Assembly (NCBI GenBank): GCA_910584905.1
Contig: CAJUCQ010000060.1
Location: 1-18,036 of the forward strand
Direction: 5' to 3'
DNA: 18,036 nucleotides
From: an uncultured Muribaculaceae bacterium
Lineage (GTDB): Bacteria; Bacteroidota; Bacteroidia; Bacteroidales; Muribaculaceae
Below are positions 13,675 to 18,036 of this stretch, in pieces. The stretch's first letter is position 1, and each line of letters opens with the position of its first letter. Below the pieces are notes generated by a model. It made no database searches. It was not told the origin of the DNA and saw only the letters and a list, made by a program, of their open reading frames with translations. The position numbers and the translations under genes are program-made.

Positions 13675-15654
13675 TCAGAATCCCATTGTGTACGTAAGGG
13701 CCGGAATCACGGCTTTCATGATCGACTCGCGCTGTTCGATGCCGTCCTGAACGGAGTAGGACGGGTAGCGGAAGAGCACGTTGCGGCATGCAAGGGCGTT
13801 GTAGACCGAGAGTGTGAAGGTGTGGCGGAAGCGTCCGGTCTCGGATGTGTAGGCGGCGGCCATGTCGAGGCGGTTATAGTCAGGCAGGCGGGATGAGTTG
13901 TGGGGGTAGTATTCGCAAATAAGGTTTTCGCCTATCATGTAGCCGAACTTTGCCCGTGTGTACGGCGTGCCCGTGGCGTGGGTGAAAGCCGCCGAAAGAG
14001 TGAATCCCCGGAAGGCCGACCAGTTGACCTGTACATTCAGGTCGTGAGGGCGGTCGTGGGATGAAGGGAAATACGCCGCGCCGGGCGAGTCGAAGCGAAG
14101 CCTCGAGGCGGCGAAATTGTAGCCTATGCGTCCGCGGACGCGTCCTATCTGACGCATGGCCGAGAGGGAGAGTCCGGCCGCGTATCCCCGGGCCGGAGTA
14201 AGGTCTGAGAGGGGGTTGTAATCCGGCGACGCGAGGTCGAGGAGGGCACCGGTGAATTCGGCGGCATTGTTCACGCGGCGATAGTATGCCTCTACGGTGA
14301 AATGCACGGCCGTGTGCGGTATGACGCCGCGCACTCCGAGTTCGGCGACGAGCGCATCCTCGGGGGGTAATGATTTCGACGCGGCGGTCCAGAAGTCGGC
14401 GGGAAGCCCTGCCGTGGTCTCCTCGACGAGGCGGTCGAAACGCACTCTCCGGCTGATGGCCGCATAGATGCCGAAGCGTGAGTCGAAGCTGAAGTCGAAG
14501 CCGAGCCTCGGTTGCGGCCTCAGGGCAAAATATGAGCCGTTGAAGTACACGGCCAGTCTCAATCCGGCGGAAAGCATGAATCGCTCGCCGAGTTGTTTGG
14601 TATAATCCGACGCCGCATTCCATTCCCAAGCCGATGATTCGCCGAAGCCGTTCTGGCCGGAGGTGTGTCGGAAGTTCAGGTCGCTCTCGATGACGAAATC
14701 GCCTGCGGGCATCGAAGCCCGCGCCGTAATCTGCCGGAGGAAAGAGGGCAAGTCGAGCCTGCGGCCGCCCTCGTCCAGTCTGAACGAGTTGGCATAAGCG
14801 CTGTAGGCCAGCGAGGCGGCGAGTCGTCCGTGGTCCCACTTTGCCGACAGCGCCATATTTCGCCATCCCAGACGACCCTCCTTGGTTCCGGCCTTGGCGT
14901 TGTGGATGTTCATCCTGTCGGCATTGCCGAAAAACGACAGGCGCAAGAGGTCGTCGCTGCCGACGCGGGCGCGGAAGGCAAGGTTGACGTCGGTGAATCC
15001 GTAGTCGAGGCGTGAACTTCCCAATGTAAGCAGGTTGGGAAATAGAGCGTCGAGGTATGTGTGTCTCAGGGCGGCCGACACTGACATGTTTTTTCCGAGC
15101 GGGAGGCTGACAGCGGCATGGCTCTCGATGATTCCGGCGGCCAAGGTTCCCGAGATGACCGAGTCCGGCTCCATGCCGCTTTCGGCGGCGAAGTAAGCCG
15201 AGGTCAGCGAGGGGAGACAGGCGGGAATGCACCCGGGGCGGAATGTGTATGTACGGTAGAAGGCCGGATTGAATGCGCTGAACAAGCCCAGCATGTGGAG
15301 CGGGTTGACGATTCGTGCGCCGTCGCTTTCGAAGAGATTGTCGCCGGTGGCTCCTCCGCGCACTGAATGCGCGGCCTGAAGGTCGTTGGCCGTTGCCACG
15401 GCGGGCATGGAGCGCACCACTGCCAGCGGGTCGCCTCCGCCAAGAAATGAAATCTGCTCGCTGATGACGCGTCCGTCGATTATCACTTGGCCGTCGGAGG
15501 CTTGCTTCAGCAGACGGCGCGGCGCAATGGCCGTGACAGTGACGTCGCGCAACTCCCTCGCGGGAGCGGCGACGGTGTCGGCCGGATGTGCGCCTGCGAC
15601 AAGCGCACATCCGGCCGACAATATCAGGGATGCGATGAGAGCGGTTCGATTCAA
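13675..15654 (-). CDS. Compact TonB-dependent receptor, DUF4249 partner
   Basis: This 659-aa outer-membrane receptor has a signal peptide at about 1-22 (MNRTALIASLILSAGCALVAGA), then a TonB-box-like ELRDVTVTA at 34-42 and a plug at about 45-170 (GGGDPLAVVRSMPAV, HSVRGGATGDNLFESDGARIVNPLHMLGLF). The 22-strand-type barrel follows, with the late FTHATGTPYTRAKFG, LPDYNRLDMAAAYTS and LSVYNALACRNVLFRYPSY, and ends in Phe. The carboxypeptidase-like N-terminal domain found in the other receptor of this window is absent. The start is a TTG whose last two bases begin the TGA stop of the 586-aa gene (TTGA overlap). No ATG was found in frame near it, and the signal peptide begins right here. The adjoining DUF4249 gene and the two upstream secreted proteins point to a joint uptake or surface-sensing role. 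Confidence 0.9.
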   Translation of the reverse strand: MNRTALIASLILSAGCALVAGAHPADTVAAPARELRDVTVTAIAPRRLLKQASDGQVIIDGRVISEQISFLGGGDPLAVVRSMPAVATANDLQAAHSVRGGATGDNLFESDGARIVNPLHMLGLFSAFNPAFYRTYTFRPGCIPACLPSLTSAYFAAESGMEPDSVISGTLAAGIIESHAAVSLPLGKNMSVSAALRHTYLDALFPNLLTLGSSRLDYGFTDVNLAFRARVGSDDLLRLSFFGNADRMNIHNAKAGTKEGRLGWRNMALSAKWDHGRLAASLAYSAYANSFRLDEGGRRLDLPSFLRQITARASMPAGDFVIESDLNFRHTSGQNGFGESSAWEWNAASDYTKQLGERFMLSAGLRLAVYFNGSYFALRPQPRLGFDFSFDSRFGIYAAISRRVRFDRLVEETTAGLPADFWTAASKSLPPEDALVAELGVRGVIPHTAVHFTVEAYYRRVNNAAEFTGALLDLASPDYNPLSDLTPARGYAAGLSLSAMRQIGRVRGRIGYNFAASRLRFDSPGAAYFPSSHDRPHDLNVQVNWSAFRGFTLSAAFTHATGTPYTRAKFGYMIGENLICEYYPHNSSRLPDYNRLDMAAAYTSETGRFRHTFTLSVYNALACRNVLFRYPSYSVQDGIEQRESIMKAVIPALTYTMGF

Positions 15655-17411
15655 TTTATATTTTCCGGCTTGTCTCTTTCCTGCCCGGTGATGGAGAGGT
15701 AGGTGTCGATTATATCGTTGTAATCGTCGATGAGCTTGCTGAAGGAGCCTTCGTCAAAGAAATCCGCAACAGCGAAGTTTGTCCCGTCGGGGAAGAAAAG
15801 GAGAGGCTCCACATTGGTATAATGGTGGTAGATTGCCGTCGGATGCACAATCTTGCTTTCTTCGATTTCGATTTTGCGGGAACCCTTGTGATTGCCGTTT
15901 TCGTCAAGTAATGACACATAGAAATACCACGGCGAGTAGGTGATTATCTCCTGACCGTCCGGGGTATAATCATAATTTTTCTCCCGGGAGATGTTGATAA
16001 GCCTGCCGTTGACAACCGCGTAGCCTGAAGTTTCATACTCGGCGACATAGCCTTCTTCAACGTCGTCGCCGACTTCATATCCGAGATAGCCCTGCAGCTT
16101 GTTTTCGCCGTCGTAGTAGAAACCGGCATCGGTGTAGTCGTTAAGGCATGCCGAATAGCGGTCGTAGACGGCTTCGTCGTGGGTCGTAAGGTGATAGGTG
16201 CCTCCATTGGCGGAGATAATCAGACTGCCGTAGGCAACACCGCCGCCCATTTCAAACCTTTCGATGTAGCTGTCTTCGGAGAGAACGTTGTAGATTTTCG
16301 AAGGGGCAGCGACCTTGCCTTTAATCTGCAGTTTTCCGAGGAGGTCGACCGTTGCCGAGGCGCGCGAGAAGCATGCCATAAGCGCATTTGCATCGCCATT
16401 GACCCAATTGTATGTATTTTCGTCGTAATATCCCTGCGCGGCGTCTATGGCGTCGTAGAGGACGTCGTAGTTCACGAGGTTGCGGCCATCGACGATTGAA
16501 TGCGCCGTGACGTATTGTTTGCCTTTGACGGTTACGGTCACATCGTCGGTGATTTTATTGTCGGTTACCGCCATGACGTCCTTGACAACGTAGCCGTTGG
16601 CCTCGAAATCGAGAGTCATGTCGATGCTCTTGCTTTGAACGAGGGTTGTGGTCAGCTTGGCCGAGGCGAGCTTCGCGCCGTTTTTGGAGACGCTGATGTC
16701 GATAGTGCGCGGGAAGCGGCCTTTGAAATCCGAAGTGTCCCACGTGGTGTAAGCCTCGGAGGGGTCGAGGCGCAGGGCGTAGCTGCGGCCGTCCCTTCCG
16801 TTGAAACGGATTTCGAAGTGGTCGGCCGAGGTTTTAACCCACTTGCGGGCGGCATCGTCGGCGGTGTAAATGCCGAAATAGTCTTCGATTTTATAGAGAT
16901 TGACCACCTTTGCCTTGAGCACGCGCATGGCAGCGGCATCGCCGCTGACAATGCCTTTCACGGCTTTTATGACCTTGGTGAATTCGCCGTGGACGTCGTA
17001 GTATGAGGGGTCGATGTCGTATTCGACGGGGGCGGGAATCCAGTCGTAGCCGTCGCTCCGGCCGTCGAAGAACTCATGCACCATCATGAGGATATCGGCG
17101 TTGTCGTTGAGGTTTATTGTGGAATAAGCCTCATGCCCGATAGCGACGAGCTTCTCTTTCTGAGCCGTCGGGGTGAGGGCCGACGAAACAGGGGCTGAGA
17201 AGCTGATATAGTCGATATCGGCAAGGTTAATGCTCTCGCCGTATCCGCGGACGGAAAGGGTGCGTCCTTCGTCGGAGAAGACGAGGTCTTCGGCCACGCC
17301 GAAATTATATTTTGTGATGTTGTCGCCCTGCTTTACATAGAAGGCTTTGGGGAGAGCCGAGGCCGAAGCGATTGCGGCCACGGCGGCTATCGAGAGTAAA
17401 AATTTTTTCAT
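15651..17411 (-). CDS. Secreted protein of unknown family, 586 aa
   Basis: I do not recognise the family. Residues 1-19 are a clean signal peptide (MKKFLLSIAAVAAIASASA). Residues about 23-72 form a small beta-type module (FYVKQGDNITKYNFGVAEDL, then TLSVRGYGESINLADIDYISF) of a kind that opens many Bacteroidetes surface proteins, and it resembles the N-terminus of the adjacent 153-aa protein. The remainder is soluble, Asp/Tyr-rich and without transmembrane segments. It shows a DYDAI/YDAIDAAQGYYDENTYNWV stretch near the middle and YEVGDDVEEGYVAEYETSGYAVVNGRL late in the chain. No catalytic motif, lipobox or C-terminal sorting domain is evident. It overlaps its upstream neighbour by ATGA and its downstream receptor by TTGA, so translation is probably coupled. 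A role in capturing a ligand for the receptor is inference only. Confidence 0.8.
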   Translation of the reverse strand: MKKFLLSIAAVAAIASASALPKAFYVKQGDNITKYNFGVAEDLVFSDEGRTLSVRGYGESINLADIDYISFSAPVSSALTPTAQKEKLVAIGHEAYSTINLNDNADILMMVHEFFDGRSDGYDWIPAPVEYDIDPSYYDVHGEFTKVIKAVKGIVSGDAAAMRVLKAKVVNLYKIEDYFGIYTADDAARKWVKTSADHFEIRFNGRDGRSYALRLDPSEAYTTWDTSDFKGRFPRTIDISVSKNGAKLASAKLTTTLVQSKSIDMTLDFEANGYVVKDVMAVTDNKITDDVTVTVKGKQYVTAHSIVDGRNLVNYDVLYDAIDAAQGYYDENTYNWVNGDANALMACFSRASATVDLLGKLQIKGKVAAPSKIYNVLSEDSYIERFEMGGGVAYGSLIISANGGTYHLTTHDEAVYDRYSACLNDYTDAGFYYDGENKLQGYLGYEVGDDVEEGYVAEYETSGYAVVNGRLINISREKNYDYTPDGQEIITYSPWYFYVSLLDENGNHKGSRKIEIEESKIVHPTAIYHHYTNVEPLLFFPDGTNFAVADFFDEGSFSKLIDDYNDIIDTYLSITGQERDKPENIN

Positions 17412-17869
17412 TCTACAACGGCTTTAATGGAATATTCTCCTGATTTCATAATCACGACGCCGGCTTTTACGGCATCGATATGGATGTTTTCGCCCTTTGC
17501 GGCGTTGACAGCCACGAGACGGGAGCCGTCCAAAGCGTACATTTCAAAAAGGGCATCGTCAAGCATGGTGACACACTTTGTCGAGGGGCTGTAGACGAAA
17601 GCGGCTTTTGCTTCAGCGATTACGGGCGCTGAAACTCCGGCAGTTTCGGTGACGGCCATGACCTCCAATGATTTCTGCGGGATTGTCACCACCGTTGCTC
17701 CGGAGGCGTCGGATGCGGTCATGGTATTGCCGTCGAAGGTGAGGCGGTCCACCTGTTCCAAATCAAGTACGCGCCAGCCGTCAGCGGTCTTGATATGAAG
17801 ATAATTGTCCGCAGCGGAAGCCGTCAGCAGGCCTGCCGCGCAGAACAAACTCACAAGAAGTTTTTTCAT
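17408..17869 (-). CDS. Small secreted protein with CTD-like C-terminus
   Basis: This 153-aa protein is the first gene of the four-gene operon. Residues 1-19 are a signal peptide (MKKLLVSLFCAAGLLTASA). Residues about 23-71 (LHIKTADGWRVLDLEQVDRL, TFDGNTMTASDASG) look like the N-terminal module of the 586-aa neighbour. The C-terminal 45 residues (ALFEMYALDGSRLVAVNA, then GVVIMKSGEYSIKAVVE) have the beta pattern and final K-x-V-V of type IX secretion sorting domains (type A), though the usual L-P-x-G-V-Y core is changed to V-K-A-G-V-V-I. So it may be a minimal N-module plus CTD protein. ATG 17869 is chosen over the 17-residue-longer reading because it begins the signal peptide. The -7 box lies 38 nt upstream. 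Confidence 0.8.
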   Translation of the reverse strand: MKKLLVSLFCAAGLLTASAADNYLHIKTADGWRVLDLEQVDRLTFDGNTMTASDASGATVVTIPQKSLEVMAVTETAGVSAPVIAEAKAAFVYSPSTKCVTMLDDALFEMYALDGSRLVAVNAAKGENIHIDAVKAGVVIMKSGEYSIKAVVE

Positions 17870-17907
17870 AAAAAGGGAGTGGTTTATTTGAATTTTGATA
17901 ATTTCTG

Positions 17908-17915
17908 CAAATATA
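17908..17915 (-). promoter_or_regulatory. -7 box of the four-gene operon
   Basis: The minus strand reads TATATTTG, matching TAnnTTTG, 38 nt upstream of the ATG at 17869. A TTG lies 26 nt farther upstream (17944-17942), longer than the usual spacer, so the -33 element is uncertain. Confidence 0.55.
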
Positions 17916-17962
17916 AACATATTTTAGAGGGTGTTTAATAACAAGTGTTAACGCCACTACAT

Positions 17963-17993
17963 AAAAAAAGCCTCCATTAAATCGAAGGCATTT
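17963..17993 (-). terminator. Hairpin terminator at the right edge
   Basis: The minus strand reads GCCTTC, an 8-nt loop, GGAGGC and then seven T residues; the stem has five pairs with one mismatch. It would end a leftward transcript entering from beyond the window and so insulate the four-gene operon. On the plus strand the same stem is followed by ATTTTT, so it may work in both directions. Confidence 0.65.
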
Positions 17994-18036
17994 TTAAATT
18001 GTTTATATATTGATAATTAACTAAACAGTCATAGAA

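Noticed and set aside
13880..15610. 576-aa minus-strand frame within the second TonB receptor gene
   Set aside because: It is an Arg-rich, low-complexity reading of the +1 frame of a real gene, with no domain or signal peptide; a by-product of high GC.

Overview
The window looks like a chromosomal stretch of a GC-rich Bacteroidales bacterium, probably of the Muribaculaceae or a close relative. The basis is gene content (TonB-dependent receptors with carboxypeptidase-like N-terminal domains, DUF5686, DUF4249 lipoprotein, TM1586-type nitroreductase), the Bacteroidetes promoter element TAnnTTTG in front of several genes, the lack of purine-rich Shine-Dalgarno sequences, and the use of GTG and TTG starts. 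The genus is inferred; nothing in the window proves it.

Layout. 1-696 is non-coding and repeat-rich: a mosaic of about 175-bp units built around a perfect 22-bp palindrome, one copy of which is split by a 110-bp MITE-like insertion with an 8-bp target duplication. 697-1119 (-) encodes a small, very acidic Cys-containing protein. 1284-2822 (-) is a two-gene unit, ndk followed directly by a secreted M23/LysM endopeptidase, ended by a clear intrinsic terminator. 2823-3146 is a divergent promoter region. 3147-4889 (+) is a long-chain acyl-CoA ligase-type AMP-forming enzyme. 4930-9959 (-) is a pair transcribed as DUF5686 outer-membrane protein then TonB-dependent receptor. Divergent from it is a CYTH-domain protein (9971-10450, +), whose 3' end overlaps the end of an RlmD/RumA-type 23S rRNA methyltransferase (10399-11862, -). 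Then come a nitroreductase (11931-12740, -) and a tightly packed four-gene operon on the minus strand (12819-17869).

The four-gene operon is the most interesting coding unit. In transcription order it encodes a 153-aa secreted protein, a 586-aa secreted protein of unknown family, a compact TonB-dependent receptor and a DUF4249 lipoprotein, with junctions ATGA, TTGA and a 1-nt gap. The two secreted proteins appear to share a small N-terminal beta-type module. My inference is a surface capture and uptake system in which the secreted proteins and the lipoprotein serve the TonB receptor; the cargo is unknown. A terminator at the right edge (17963-17993) probably belongs to a leftward gene outside the window.

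Housekeeping genes (ndk, rlmD, acyl-CoA ligase) and envelope genes are interleaved with no integrase, transposase or tRNA, so apart from the small MITE-like insertion there is no sign of a mobile island.
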